From positions 1 to 64,000 of the forward strand of contig MU129047.1 in NCBI GenBank assembly GCA_014904985.1: 64,000 nt of DNA. Reading direction: 5' to 3'. Origin of the DNA: Hydnum rufescens UP504. Lineage: Eukaryota > Basidiomycota > Agaricomycetes > Cantharellales > Hydnaceae. Position numbers and translations under genes: made by a program. The notes below the pieces were generated by a model. That model was not told where the DNA came from. It saw only the letters and a list, made by a program, of their open reading frames with translations, and did no database searches. Below are positions 11,119-23,799 of the stretch, one piece after another. Within the stretch, counting starts at the first letter, position 1, and every line of letters begins with the position of its first letter.

Positions 11119-11660
11119 GGCCAAGTTGGGGAAGAAATAGACTGCGATTACGTGACCATACGCGCGCAGATCCCAAATTGCACCCTGATTCGGAAGCGAG
11201 ATCATCATCGGGCCGTTTCCCGTAGAAATAAAGTCGGAAGATCTAGGTACTGTTTATCCAATATCAAAGAACTTGCTTTTCATTATTATGCGTTCGAAGA
11301 CTCCCGACGGCGGTAATGCCTTGGGGAAAGCCACACCATGTCCCCGTAGAGGTTCCTCAAGGCAAAAGACTCGTACTTGAAAATTCCGGGCAAAACACAA
11401 CGTCACGAATGTAACGCTCCATCGAGTGTATCCCTCGGATCCACACACAACCCCAGGCAACCAAAACTCAGGAGCATTCAAGGGAACAATGTAGATCTGG
11501 ATATTCGAGGTGGGCCGACTTGATTGGGCTTTTCTGCGTAGATCTTCCTCAGCATGTGCACGTGAATTTAATGGGTTCGGACTTCGGAACGAGTCATTCT
11601 ATATACAAATGAAACAGCTTACGGGCTGGTGTTGAATTACGCTCACTGAAAAATAATGCT
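11119..11660. repeat. P module copy 1
   Basis: This block of about 540 bp starts GGGAAGAAATAGACT and includes TTGCACCCTGATTCGGAAGC and a terminal GGAACGAGTCATT. It recurs in the same orientation near 15715, 23225 and, more diverged, 27190. Short open frames on the minus strand share a PKALP..GGxxGVFE pattern, but frames break between copies. In the U3, U5 and U8 contexts it lies beyond the 3' end of the unit; before U7 it lies upstream. It therefore moves independently of the U unit. No function is recognised. Confidence 0.55.
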
Positions 11661-11749
11661 TGATTGGATACATGGGCAGTACAAGGAAGAACGCTCTCGT
11701 GATAATACCACCAATCAAACATGAATCTACCTTCGGTTAGCTCGCTTCC

Positions 11750-14160
11750 TGGAGTGTTTTACCTAAATACTCTGTAGGCAGGCCATAATGCATCGCAAGT
11801 AGTGCGTGCTTTTTAATGCTACCGACAAAAAGATCTCAACGAGTGACTCCTAATGCCGGCTCACAGAAGTGTGAACAGGAATTTGTGCGGACGGGTATCC
11901 CAAAACGTTACATGCCGCGAGCACAACAGGAAACGGGGGAAAAAAGGGGTTCGCGACACTGCGGCGACCATTCTAGGAAGTTCCATGATACGAAACCGCC
12001 AGAGAAACATTTGGAAATGGGAGCCGCAGGATTGGAATGTAAATTTGGGACAGGAGGACAAACCCATTGATAAACAGTTCATTGCATCGTAGGAGACGCC
12101 AGACTCGATAGATCCATGGCTCGCACAGCTTTAGCCAGCGCTTCTGCGCCGGCCAAGGACGAGTCTTCTTCGCACAGCATCGTGTTCGCGTCGATGGGGA
12201 TCCTGAGCGAGCGGAGTAGATCAAAGTTCGTGGCGACCGACATATCCATCGTACAAAGGTCACGCGTGCTCGGCTTTTGGATTTTGAACGCGTTCGGACG
12301 CCCTTGTGTATGTTGAGAGTGGATGCTGAGGTCAAAGCTGCCCCAGGGTGGGGGCAGGGGATTGATCTGCCGGCGTATTCACCTGCTGTTCCGAAGGGGT
12401 TTTGTGGAGCGCACTGTGGCTCATGGGTCGATTAGGGATCGCATGATACGGGAAGCCTCGTCGTCGAATGCACGCGGAAGCAACGTGGAGAACCAGGAAG
12501 TGCAAGTACGTATCTGTAGAACGCAACACTCTGAGCGCTTTAATGGAATGAGAGGAAAGCCCACATATAGGTGTAAGTATATGGGCTCGGTGATGCGGTG
12601 CCAAGTCAGACACCCAGGTTCTATTATAAAAAGTGCTGAGGCCAAAGGAAGCAGTCATTGGGTTAAGACCAGGTTGCGGGGGAACGACACGTTCTACCCA
12701 CGAAAAGGGTATATCGGCGCCCTTTATCGAGTCGAATCGCCCCCTGCCCCCTAATCTCTATATACCAATAGAGAACGGCATTACAGTGTCAACGGATACC
12801 TTGTGCGCTCTCGACTCGACAACTTGGAGATGTACCAAATCTTAGCACTGGTCCTTCCGCATTGCCTTAAACCAGGAGAACAGTTTGATTTCCACTTTCT
12901 CGTGGAGTGCCGCAGAACGTCGCCAAAGGAACGCGTTAGGCAAACCGTCAATGTCACGCCGGAGGCCACTAGCAAAGCAGCTCTTGTCACTGCATCTCAC
13001 CTCCGTTACATGGGGTATGCTCACTGACTACAGCGTTGGGGGGGTTTGTGCCAGATTAGGGGTAGTTAGGCTGTAGTCACGAGTCCCTTGGCCGGCTGTC
13101 TCCGGCGAGTCACGGCCTTGTCATCTTCTTCATCGCTGCACGCTCAGCTCACGGCCGTTCATAGAGTCCGCAAATCATCCCTACCCTTTTCTATCATTCC
13201 ACGATAGGACCTCGGGATGCGTGATTAATGTGCAACACCAACTTGAGACCTCATTTCGGCGCTTGGGGATATCTGCTACTAACAAGTACGTAGTTATCGC
13301 TTAAGGAGCAGTCCCGTCATCCAACTATATGTGAGCTCTCACACAATTCTCACACACGTAATCCCATCTCGGTTGACGTTACTGGCTGCTTGAATATGCC
13401 TTGCGCTCGCTCAGACTATATCCACTTGGGAACCTGCGCCATTTGTCTCTGAATCAAGTTATATATCCAACGGTTCTATATTCTATCACATTCACATCCG
13501 CACCACGACATCATTTGTTGCAAAGCTACCGGTGCCTGAAGGGAGACCTGCGCACGTCTACGACCCTCCAAGATGAACCATAGATGACACAAACCTAGAC
13601 GTGGCGGCGAATCACGACGATGAACGGAAATAGACGAGCAACGAACTCGATCTTTGAACACGACCAGACAATCAGAAGACCGGTTTCAATCAAGGAGGGG
13701 GGTCCACCTCACCCGCAATTCGAGTGCCCCATAGCGCAGGCAAATGTAGATGTCCGAGCTTGGCGGTGCGTCGTCTATGAGCGTGCCTACATTATGGCCG
13801 TAAATATGACAGACATTAGCTATGTACGCCTTGGAGTCTTAAGATGAACACGCTAAGAGTGTGGAAGAAGCTCGACTCACAGACATTGTTTGTGTTAGAA
13901 TGCGAAAGGAAAACATCCCCTCCTCGCCCACCACTGGAAAGGTTTGTATCATTTTCACTATTGCCGCCATTTCCGGCATCTGGGAAAGAGATGTTTGCAT
14001 GAGCACCGTAATTGGAAGTGGGGCGGGGCTTACGAATGTCCAAGAGATAACTGTTTGGATTCTCCATTGTAAGCCCCGTCGCTAGATTCACTGTGGTGTG
14101 TGGGGGGGGATGGACCTGTTCTCCATCTATATAACTGAGCTGGACTAGTGCGGCCACGCG
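11750..14160 (-). pseudogene. U3: most complete minus-strand U unit
   Basis: A TATA-like CTATATAACTGAG lies upstream (minus strand: tcagTTATATAG). Exon 1 runs 14067 to 13881 (187 nt, phase 1), with NISFPDAGNGG and GGRGGDVFLSHSN-like strings. Exon 2 runs 13786 to 13713 (74 nt) and ends DIYICLRYGALELR before GTGAGG. A following exon after CACGTCTAG starts VCVIYGSSW. At the far end a C-terminal open frame finishes at a TGA near 12067, with EEDSS and SLASPTMQ strings matching U5 and U7. Between them a 7-nt deletion relative to U7 (about 12415) breaks the frame, so the copy is probably dead. The product is unknown. Confidence 0.55.
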
Positions 14161-14259
14161 AATTAAATTTGCACCCGTCGGGAAGGAGGCACTTTTCTCT
14201 CCCCGGCCTAGCCACCCCTCAGACACGCGGAATCAACCTGCGGACATCGCGCTTCCTGC

Positions 14260-15735
14260 AGTCGGTATAAGTAGATGCACCTGGTGATACAATACCAAAT
14301 CAAGGCCCGGTTGCGTGTCATAAAAAGTGAGGCCGAAGAAGGCGATAGATTAAGACCAGGTCCTGAGGGAACGAGGCATTCTACCCACGAAGAAGGGTAT
14401 ATCAGAGCCATTTATCACCTGCCTGAATCTTTCTATACCAATAAAGTGCCTCGTTACAGTATCAAAGAATGCCTTACGCGCTCTTGATGTGACGCCTTGG
14501 AGATCCCAGTGCATCCTTCCACATTTCCTTAAAACAGGGGAACAGTTTGATTTCCCCTCTTTGTGCCGCACAATGTGGCGGAAGGAACGCCTTAAGCAAG
14601 CCGCCAATGAGAGGATCCACAACCAAGAGTTTTGCTCCATTGTACATGTCTTATGTAATGAATCCGGCACCGGCCGACCACGTGAGATACTAACACGAGC
14701 AGCACCCTCGCCCTGTTACATGAGATATGCTTACTCTGAAGCATTTCGAGAGACTTGTGTCAGGGTGTGATAATTCGGTTGAGTAGTGGTTCATTGGTCG
14801 GGTGTCACCAGCGAGGCTTCGTCACCGGTTACTCTGCATAGTGCGTACTATGATCCCATTTCTTCATTGGCACATCAGCCCACAACCAGGCATAGACTCC
14901 TCTCCACCTAGCCTCCGTATCATTATGTGAGCGGAAATCGACACCTTGGACTCGTGATTAACTCGCTAGCACCGCTCGATTCAGAGAGCTTTATTCTTGA
15001 CCAGAGCGCGGTTATCGTTGGCCCCTGGAGTTTTCCCCTCATCCAAGTGTATGTGAAGCCTCACCCAATCATGCATATAACACACTTCTCATTTATCGTT
15101 AGCTGCTCTTGATAGTCGATACTGTAGCCACGTCGCAACTAGCACATCTTCTACAGCTCCTCCGATGAACCGTGGATAACATGATCCTAGGTGTGATGGC
15201 GAATCCTAATAGAAACCGGAAATATACGAGCGACGAACTCGATCTTTGAACATGGCTAGGCAATCAGAAGACCGGGCTCGCTCTGCCAGGAAGGATCACC
15301 TCACCCGCAATTCAAGTGCCCCATAGCGCCAGAAAATGTAGATACCAAAGCCGAGTGGTGCATCAGCTATTGATGTGCCCACATTATGGCCGTAAATATG
15401 GAAGACATTCGCTGTTCTCCCCTTGGAAGCTTAGAGTGACGAAGTTAGATAATGTGCAAGAAGCTCGACTCACAGACATTGTTTATGTTAGAATGTGAGA
15501 AAAGGACATTCCCTCCTTGTCCACCACTAGAAAGACTTGTATCGTTTCCACTACTGCCACCATTTCCGGTATCTGGGAAAGAGTTGTTTGCATGAACACG
15601 GTAATTGGAAGACATGCGAGGCCCACGAATGTCGAAGTGAAAGTTTGAATTGTCCATTGCAGACCCCATGCTACGTGCACTGATAGAGGGAAGAGGGGCG
15701 GGCTGTTCGGCATTCAGGAAGAAATAGACTTGCAA
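14260..15735 (-). pseudogene. U4: truncated U unit
   Basis: Exon 1 lies at about 15660-15480 and exon 2 at 15378-15305, ending GIYIFWRYGALELR before GTGAGG. The exon 2 acceptor has mutated from TAG to TGG, so normal splicing should fail. The middle modules at 14290-14700 are present, but the C-terminal exon seen in U3 and U7 is absent because the unit abuts the U3 promoter region. No product is recognised. Confidence 0.45.
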
Positions 15736-16240
15736 TCATGTACGTGACCATAGGCGGGTCCTAAATTGCACCCTGATTCGAAAGCGAGACTATCCTCGGG
15801 CCGTGTGCCGTAGAAATAAAGTGATCTAGGTACTAGATACTTGCTTCTCACCACTCCAGGTACAATTTTATGGGTTCGAAGACCCCCGACGGCCCACCGA
15901 CCAGCGGCAGTGCTTTGGGGGAACCCAAACCATATCTCTGGAGATGTTCCTCGGGGCGAAACACTTTTACTCGAAAAAAATCTGGGTAAGGATGCGGCCA
16001 CGAGTGTAGTAGCGTTCCCATCAAGTGCGGCGAGCTGTGGGTATCCCTCCGATTGACACATCCCCAGCCTGCCAACGCTCGCGGGAATTCAGGCGAACCA
16101 CGTGGATCTAGATATTCGTGTTGGGTCGGGTATTAATTCTTCCTTCCCGTGGGATGCTGTGAATTTAATGGACTCGGCTTCGGAACGAGTCATTGTATAT
16201 GCAAATGAAACAGCTTACTTCTCTCCTTGACAGGATCCTG
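15715..16240. repeat. P module copy 2
   Basis: This block resembles 11119-11660, sharing GAAGAAATAGACT, TTGCACCCTGATTCG, GGAACGAGTCATT and GCTTAC at matching spacing. Indels between the copies change frame, so no conserved protein is supported. It lies between U4 and U5. Confidence 0.5.
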
Positions 16241-16399
16241 GTGTTGAATTATGCTTCCCGAAATAGTGCTCGAATGGACACTGGGATTAAAGAAAAAATA
16301 GAAGCTCTCGTTCATGTCTTTCCGTACGAGCGATAAAAGCCGCAATGCCTGCCCAATGATGGAATCAACCTGCGCTTGGTTGTTTCCTGGAACACTCGG

Positions 16400-19075
16400 G
16401 TAGGCTGGAAAGCACCGCAAGGAGTGCATCCTTTATAACGGCACCGACGAAAAGATCCCAATGAGTGACTCATGATGCCGGCTCACAGAAAGTGGGAACA
16501 GGAATTTGTGCGGACGGGACTCCAAAAGGTTACACGCTGCGAGCACCACGGGAGGGAAACGAAAGCAGGTTCGCCACACTCTGCGGCGACCATTCTAGGA
16601 GGTTCCATTATACGAAGCCGCCAAAGGAATGTTCGGAACTGGGAGCCACAGGATTAGAATGGAAATTTGAATAAAAGAAAAAACTGCGCTGATAAACGGT
16701 TCATTGCTTCGTAGGAGACGCCAGACCCGATAGACCCATGGCTTGCACAGCTTCAGCCAGCACTTCTGCACCGCCCATGTACGAATCTTCTTCGCGCACC
16801 ATGGCTGACGTCGATGGAGATCTTGAACGAATGGAGTAGACCAAGGTTCGTGGCGAGTGGAAAGGTCATGTGCGCTTGGCCTCTGGATTTTAAACGCGTT
16901 CGGACGCCCTTGTCTATGCTGGTGAGCGGATGCCGAGGTCGAGGCTGCCCCCGGCGGGGGTAGGCTTCGAAGGGACTTTGTGGAGCACACTATGGCGAAG
17001 AGCTTGCGGATCCAGTAGGGATTTCACAATGCAGGGAGCTTGGTAGTCGAATCCACATGGAAGCAATATGGACAGAACTAGAAGCATCGGTACGTAACTG
17101 TAGAATAGCCTCTGGGAACCCCAATGAAATGAGAGGAGAACGTACCTGTAGGTGTAAGTATATGTGCTTGGTGATGCAGTGCCAAGTCGGGCGCCCTCGG
17201 TTGGATTACAAAAAGTGTTGGGTCCGAGGGGAGCAGCGGTTGGTTGATACCAGGTTACGAAGGAGCAATACATCCCACCAACGAAAACAGCGCTTTTATC
17301 CAATCGAACCACCCGTTGCCACTGAATCTTTATATACCAATAAAGAGCGGCGTTACTCGACGACCGAAGGAATGGCTTAATCCTTAAGCAAGCCGTCAAT
17401 GTCACTCCGGAGAGCACGCACAAACAGGCCACTAGCAAAAGTAGCCTGGCCCAAGTACATTTCCCCCTCCGTGACACGAGGCATGCTTACTGGCTACAGC
17501 ATTGGGAAAGACTTGCGCCAGGTGTGGGTCCTTTGGCCGGCAGTCTCCGGCGAGATAGCTGTAAGTGTGTGCGCTCGGTAATGCGGTGCTAAGCCAGGCG
17601 CCCTCGGTTGGATTACAAGAAGTGTCGAGGCCAAAGAAAGCAATCAATTGGTTAGGACCAGATTCCGAGGGAAACGTTCCACGGACGAAAACAGCCCTTT
17701 ATCCAATCGAATCACCCCTTGCAACAGAATCTTTATATAGCAATAAAGAGCGGCATTACAGTGCAAAGGGATGCCTTACGTGCTCTCGACCTCGAGGATT
17801 TGGAGATGTACCATATCCCGGTGCTGGTTCTTCCACACTGTCTTGGACCAGGAAAATGGTGTGATTTTCTCTTTCTTGCGAAGTGCGACCGAACGTCACC
17901 AAATGCCAGCAAGCCGTCAATGTCACGCCAGAGAGGACGCACAACCAGGCCAGCGAAGCAGCCCTTGGCCGAAGTACGTTCCCTCCGCAACACGAGGTGT
18001 GCTTGCATTGGGAAAGACTTACACCAGCTGTCCCCTGGCCGGCTATCTCCGGCTAGTCACCGCTTCGGGGTCCACGGCTTCATCATCCCATTTCTTCGCC
18101 GCTGTACCCTCAGTTCAATGATTGTCCTGCCATTTCCTATCCTACAAGAAATTGACGCCTCGGATGCGTGATTAATCTGTAACACCCACTTGAGACCTCC
18201 GGCGCTTGGAGATATCTGCTACTGACTAGTGTGCGTAAGGAGCAGTCCCGCCATCCATATGTGAGCTATCACACAATTTTCACACATATAACCCCATCTC
18301 AATCAATGCTACTGGCTGCTTGAATATGCCTTGTGATCCTACCGTATCCACTCAGGAACCTGCGCCATTCGCCTTGGAATCAAGATATAATTAATGGTTC
18401 TGTATTTTCTATCCCAGCTGCGTCAACGCTACTATATGATTTGTTACAAAGCTATCTGTGCCTGGGGGAAGACCTCTGCACGTCTTCTGCGGCCTCCCGA
18501 CGAACTGTAGATGACACGATCCTACACGTGGCGGCGAATCACGATGATGAGCGAAAATAGACTAACTCGATCTTTGAACACGACCAGATCAGAAGACCAG
18601 TTTCGATCAAGAAGGGGGGGTCCACCTCACCTGCAATTCGAGTGCCCCATAGCGCAGGCAAATATAGATGTCCGAGCTTGGCTGTACGTCGCTTATGAGC
18701 GTGCCTACATTGTGACTGTATATATGACAGACATTCGCTATGTACGCCTCGGAGTCTTAAAATGAACACCCTAATAATGTGGAAGAAACTCGACTCACAG
18801 ACATTGTTTGTGTTAGAATATGAGAGGAAAATATCCCCTCCTCGCCCACCAGCGGAAAGACTTGTATCATTTTCACTACTGCCGCCATTTCCGGTATCTG
18901 GGAAAGAGATGCTTGTATGAGCACAGTAGCTGGACGTCGTGTGGGGCTTACGAATGTCCAAGAGATAGTTTGAATTGTTCATTGTGGGCCTCATGCTACA
19001 TGCACTGGGATGGGGGGAAGGAGGGCAATGGAGTTGTCCTGCATTTATATAGCTGGCAGGCCGATGTGCACAGGG
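16400..19075 (-). pseudogene. U5: U unit with internal tandem duplication
   Basis: A TATATAAATGCAG promoter-like string sits near 19045 (minus strand). Exon 1 lies near 18995-18810, containing YLLDIRKPHTTSSY and GGRGGDIFLSYSN. Exon 2 is 18704-18631 (74 nt), ends DIYICLRYGALELQ, and is followed by GTGAGG. The middle module containing ATACCAATAAAGAGCGG appears twice (about 17290-17360 and 17690-17760), so some 400 bp is tandemly duplicated and the unit is longer than the others. The C-terminal frame ends EVLAEAVQAMG..SPTKQ at about 16690. The product is unknown. Confidence 0.5.
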
Positions 19076-19099
19076 CGCTACTTCGTGTTAAGGTGATCT

Positions 19100-19640
19100 G
19101 CCATGAACTTTGCTACACCTGGATCTATTGATAGTTATGACGAGGGCATGCGTGTATGTAGTACCACGTACTTTTCACGTCCCCACCAGCACAAAATCCT
19201 GATAATTTCCACGGCCAATAATAGTTTTACACAATTCGCAATTCAGATTGATCCCATTCCTTGGAACAGGGTTTATTATCAAGTCGATGAGATGGGGAAT
19301 CAGGGACTACCTTGGGTTTTGGAGTGAGGAGGTTGGGTATCTCGTGGTTCAGCGCATTCAAAGCTTTTGGTCGGTTGAGCACGAAGGTACATGTAGAGTT
19401 GGCTGACTCGAATATTGCATTAATCGACGCGAGTATGGGGGAATCGGCATATTTGTTGATAACGAACTGCATCTGGAGGTTGGTTCTGGACAACCGGGGA
19501 CGAAGACGAGATGAAACGGGCAATGGCGGATAGGTGAGATAGAGCCATGAGATATTTTTGTATTGTCGAACGGTTTATTATGAACCGGGCTAGAGGAAGA
19601 CGCCAGCCAGCTCAAGGAGAGGTCCAATCTACCAAAGTAC
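19100..19640 (-). pseudogene. Fragment of a 3-hydroxyisobutyryl-CoA hydrolase gene (5' part)
   Basis: On the minus strand, near 19440-19340, a frame reads FVLNRPKALNALNHE. This is the N-terminal crotonase signature of 3-hydroxyisobutyryl-CoA hydrolase (valine catabolism, mitochondrial; yeast EHD3). The exon ends at GTAGTCCC, as in the copy at 48.7 kb. The next intron-like stretch (19320-19100) is also shared with 48520-48700. The rest of the gene is missing, so this is a 5' fragment. Confidence 0.75.
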
Positions 19641-19648
19641 CAAGACGC

Positions 19649-21798
19649 TAGGAGCGATCAAAATTACCACCTTTTTCGAGATTGTTGTAGGTGAACCTTT
19701 ATCAGAAAAGAGTGTATTTTCTGCGCAAGTTCGCGGGACATACCTTTTCCTTCATCTGCAGCTGGCGATTAGTGATCTGAGGCATTTGATTGGAGCGAGA
19801 ATATGTGTGACGATAATCGGCGACTGCCGAATGCTGCACTGCCGCACTTGATCGCGTGACAGGCACTACGCTGCAGAGAAATCCTTTCCGCAATGATAGC
19901 TGTGTTGCTTTTGCATTTTCGAATTATGTCGATTTCTTGGGGAATGGCAGTAGGCCATTGATCCACTGCCTAGCTCTCCCGCGAGTCGCAGATCACGGTA
20001 ATGCCCCCATCATTCTGGACTTCCCTGAACTCATTTTTTTTATCGGCCCATACCCATTTCATGGCCAGGAGGCCATAGAATCAGACGAGGGTTTCGGTTG
20101 CGAGTCCTGCCTGAGATCTCACTTGCCACCTGAGATCTTTGTTCGGAATGAGACGTGACCCATCATCCAGGTATATCCCAGCCTTCACTCTGCATCCACT
20201 CGGGAGCTCCTAAACTCATCTCTAAATTCTAGTCTTTCTGACTCTTGTACCTTTCTAGGCCAGTTGCACCAAGACCACGATATAACTCGTTCCAAACACA
20301 CCCGCCTCCGAAAGAGAATCCTGCAACCGCATACATATCCTATGGCCCCCGGACGAACGGTGCCGGACACGATCCTAGACGTGGTAGTGGAACCTAATAA
20401 CTAATGGAAATAGACGCGCCACGATTTCGATCTTCCAGCGCGACTGAGAGTTAATCGACCGACCCCGACCAAACAAAGAGGGTAAGAAAGCTCAGCCTCA
20501 CCCGCAATTCGAATGGCCCGTATCGACAAAAAATGTAGACCCCCGATCTTGGTTGTGTGTCCGCTGTTGGTATGTTCGAGTTATGGGGATAGATATAGTA
20601 GATGTTTGCTGTGCGTGCCTTGGAGTTTCAAAATGAGGCTAACGGTGTGCATAATCCAGACTCACAAACATGATTTGTGGTGGAGTGGGAATGCAGGAGG
20701 AGAACATCCCCTCCTCGTCCACCACTGATCTCTCCGGTGGCGTTTCCCTCAGTGTTGCCACCATTTCCGGTCCCTACGAAAGAGAGGATTAAATGGACAT
20801 GAGAATTGGAAGTGGGATAGGACTCACGGATGCACAAACCATGGTCTGGAGTCTCCATTGCGAGCCACACTATCTGCATGGTGGTACTGGGCCAAAAAAA
20901 ATGGAGTCGTCCTTTTCTACATCCCAATGAATTAGCAGTCTTGCTCGAATTATCTCAGGGTGCCGTGAGAAGGTCATTCGAATCCAACATTCTGTCTCAG
21001 AAGTGGTGGCCCATCCACCCACCGGACATTGGGGGAGCACTCATCCGGCCCGATTGTGCGCCCCCTATATATAGAGCACCCCACCCCAGAAATTTTGGCA
21101 ATGTTTGGAATGGAACACAGAATGTTTCCCGGTAATTTTGTTGGTAACTTGGACAGATTGTTCTTCCTGGGAATGGGGCCCTTCCGGGCGTCAGACCCAT
21201 GTTGGAGGTAACGAGCCGATTCGGATATCACCTGACCTGTTTCATTTCGCCTTACACCGGCACTTATTCCCCGTCATCCCCGTATATTTACCGTAGATTC
21301 ATCATGTTCCCCGCTGAATTATACCCCATCCATAGACACCGAGTGTAAATCCAACAACTCAGACCAGGCGCCAGGTAGTATGGGGAGCATGAAATAAGAG
21401 TGCTATGGCAGAATGTCGCAGCTTCTCTTTCGTGCAACTGGCCCAGAAAATGTCTAACAATTATTACATAGGCCACAATTAGAGATAAATAGCAGAGACC
21501 CCCAGAACTTCAGATAATCAAGTAAACATTAATGACTACTGGAAGGAGTTCCCCATACTCATTTTTTCTGCCATCGACAACAAATCTCGACAGCTCTATT
21601 TGCTGTATGCCGTGCGTGGAGTTGGCGATTACCTATGTGTATGTCAATATTGTCACTTCATTTCAGATGGTCCAGCACCTGGAATAGTTACACCCTCATT
21701 CTAGTGATCGTGACATGTTCATTCCCAATATCCGAGTGAGCCTTGCTTATCAATTCCTCGGGGGTAGAAGCAATCTGACAAAGCTTCTATCCACAATA
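19649..21798. repeat. Segmental duplication, copy 2
   Basis: This is the second copy of 9149-11118, including the U6 unit. It retains about 150 bp near 21190-21360 that copy 1 lacks. Its right end is the TA dinucleotide where the TIR element at 21799-22865 inserted. U2 and U6 exon coordinates correspond one to one. Confidence 0.85.
20060..21090 (-). pseudogene. U6: duplicate of U2
   Basis: Exon 1 is at about 20867-20670 (starts MET, contains GGRGGDVLLLHS). Exon 2 is 20563-20502 (62 nt), ends with CRYG..ELR, and is followed by GTGAGG. It is almost identical to U2. The similarity is due to recent segmental duplication, so it should not be counted as independent evidence for coding conservation. 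Confidence 0.5.
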
Positions 21799-22865
21799 GG
21801 GTCTTTCACAATAAAAAAAATCGCTCAAAAATGATGTCAAAAATGGTCTCCAAAATGGCATCAAAATATGAGGGTATCATCTTTGAGGAGACATTTTTTG
21901 AAGATGGGGTGTTTTCGGCTCTGGAGTCGAAAAGGTCACACTATTTAAAAATCCCAGCCAAAAATGAGGGACCAAACAAATCACATGTGGTGTGGGTAAC
22001 CTAATAAGGCAACTGAGAATTGATCTAATAGCCTAATCAGGATTTTAGACTTGATAATAGCTTCGTAGACCCAATTAAAATCTCACAATGCTAGCAATCC
22101 TAGTGATGCTGATGGCTTGTCTGATGACACCGCATGTGAGATTTCTGCTCATGTTCCTACTGGCTGAGCTACTCAGCCAGGTGTCTATAGGCCGAGGGTG
22201 TGCGGGAGTTGCCGAGAGTAGACCTTGGGCGCGTTGCGCAGAGTGCGATTGGCAACGTGTGAGAAAGCTGAATGTCAGCTTCTTCGGAATCTACTTAGGC
22301 AACTACGGAGCGTGGAAGGGGCTGAGGCAATAAGACTATGCAACCCAGCATCAATGACGCAGTGTTTTTATGCAGTAAAAGGGAGGAGGGCGGGTAGAAA
22401 AATTCTCGAGTGCGCGTGTGGCGTATGAACGGATGGGGTGAGCAAGACGAGTGAATTGCTGATGAGCTGTTCCGGATCAAGCCGTAGCATGGGGCACTCA
22501 GACTAAAACGTAGACTCTACTATCGGGGGAAAAGGAACATCTCGCTTAATTGGGTCTACTACACTTATCAAGTCCTGGAGCTAGGGGCTCGTGCCTCGCA
22601 CCGAGCTCAGGGAATAGATTACATGATATTTGGTACCTGACAGCATGGGAATTTCCGGCAATCAGACTCAAGTTTGGCTGAGCTAGCAATTTGGGAAGGT
22701 GCAATTTTTGACAAAGGTGAGGGAGGTTTCACAATAGGTTTCCAAAATGCTCTCAAAAATGCCATTTTTGGCTGTCCCATGTTGGGTTTTCAGGAGATTT
22801 TGAGAATGATTTTTGGCCTCATTTTAGCCCCATTTTCGGGTGATTTTTGCTATCGTGAAAGACCC
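21799..22865. mobile_element. 1.07-kb TIR element with TA target duplication (MITE-like)
   Basis: Both ends begin GGGTCTTTCAC and read inward for about 35 bp with 29 matches and six mismatches. TA flanks the element on each side (21797-21798 and 22866-22867). Sub-terminal sequence is rich in short CAAAAATG and CCAAAATG strings. No transposase-like frame is present, so the element is non-autonomous. TA duplication suits the Tc1/mariner superfamily, but TIR sequence differs from the element at 30035. The empty site is visible in the duplicate at 11118, where the flank is CCACAATGG instead. Confidence 0.75.
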
Positions 22866-22867
22866 TA

Positions 22868-23224
22868 ATTAACAAAGTTGAAGGTACTGCCGCGTCTTTC
22901 GTCCGAGATACCGCGACGGGGAACATCCTAATTGCGGATGTCGCATTGGCAACGCCAGCAACCATGCTCGCTCACGTCCTTAACTCATTCTCTTCAAGTG
23001 GATTCACAACCCTCAATATCATCGAAAGCCGAGCCGCATCTGAGAGATCAGCGTTATTTTTTCTCGCAATCGGGTCCGAATGGCGACCTTCGTGGAATTT
23101 TCCTTTGACTTTCACCATCCAGGAACGTTGAAGTCAGCCCCATGTGCCGGATGAAGGTACGATAAAGGGGTGCCCGAGAATGGAAAAAACCATCATGAGT
23201 AGTGAAACGGCGTGAGTACCCCTC
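22868..23224. other. Non-coding stretch between TIR element and P module
   Basis: I see no recognisable gene. The sequence is absent from the corresponding place after copy 1 of the duplication, where the P module follows almost at once at 11119. Confidence 0.4.
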
Positions 23225-23740
23225 TGCACGGGAAGAAATAGACTTGCAATTACGTGACCGTAAGGCGCAAATAAATTGCACCCCGATTCGGAAGCGAGAT
23301 TATCATCGGGGCCGTGTCCCGTAGAAATAAAGTCGGAAGATCTGGGCACTGTTATCCATTATCAAAGATCTACAACTTGCTGTTCATTATTATGCATTAG
23401 AAGACTCCCGACGGCGGCAATGCCTTGGGGAAGCCAAACCATGTCCCTCTAGAGGTTCCTCAAGGCGATGGACTTGTACTTGAAAATTCTGGGCAAAGCA
23501 CAAGGTCACGAATGCACAGCGCCATTGAGTGTGGGTTGTGTGTATCCCTCCGATTCACACACAACCCCAAGCAACCAAAACTCGAGGGGACCTAGGGGAG
23601 TAATGCAGATCTGGATTGAACTTGATTCTTTATTTCTGCATAGATCCCCTCGGCATGTGCACGTGGGATGCCGTAAATTTAATCGGTTCGGAGTTCGGAA
23701 CGAGTCATTCTATATGCGAATAAAACTACAGTACATACGA
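23225..23740. repeat. P module copy 3
   Basis: It matches 11119-11660 from GGGAAGAAATAGACT to GGAACGAGTCATTCTATAT. Here it lies immediately upstream of the U7 promoter, whereas at 11.1 and 15.7 kb it lies beyond the 3' end of a unit. Confidence 0.55.
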
Positions 23741-23799
23741 TTGAATGAGTTTGACACTGCCTTCGGATGCAAATTTCTGGGTAAAACAGGTGTATGCGA

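Noticed and set aside
21799..22865. hAT or piggyBac assignment for the TIR element
   Set aside because: No 8-bp duplication and no TTAA on both sides. TA on each side fits best.
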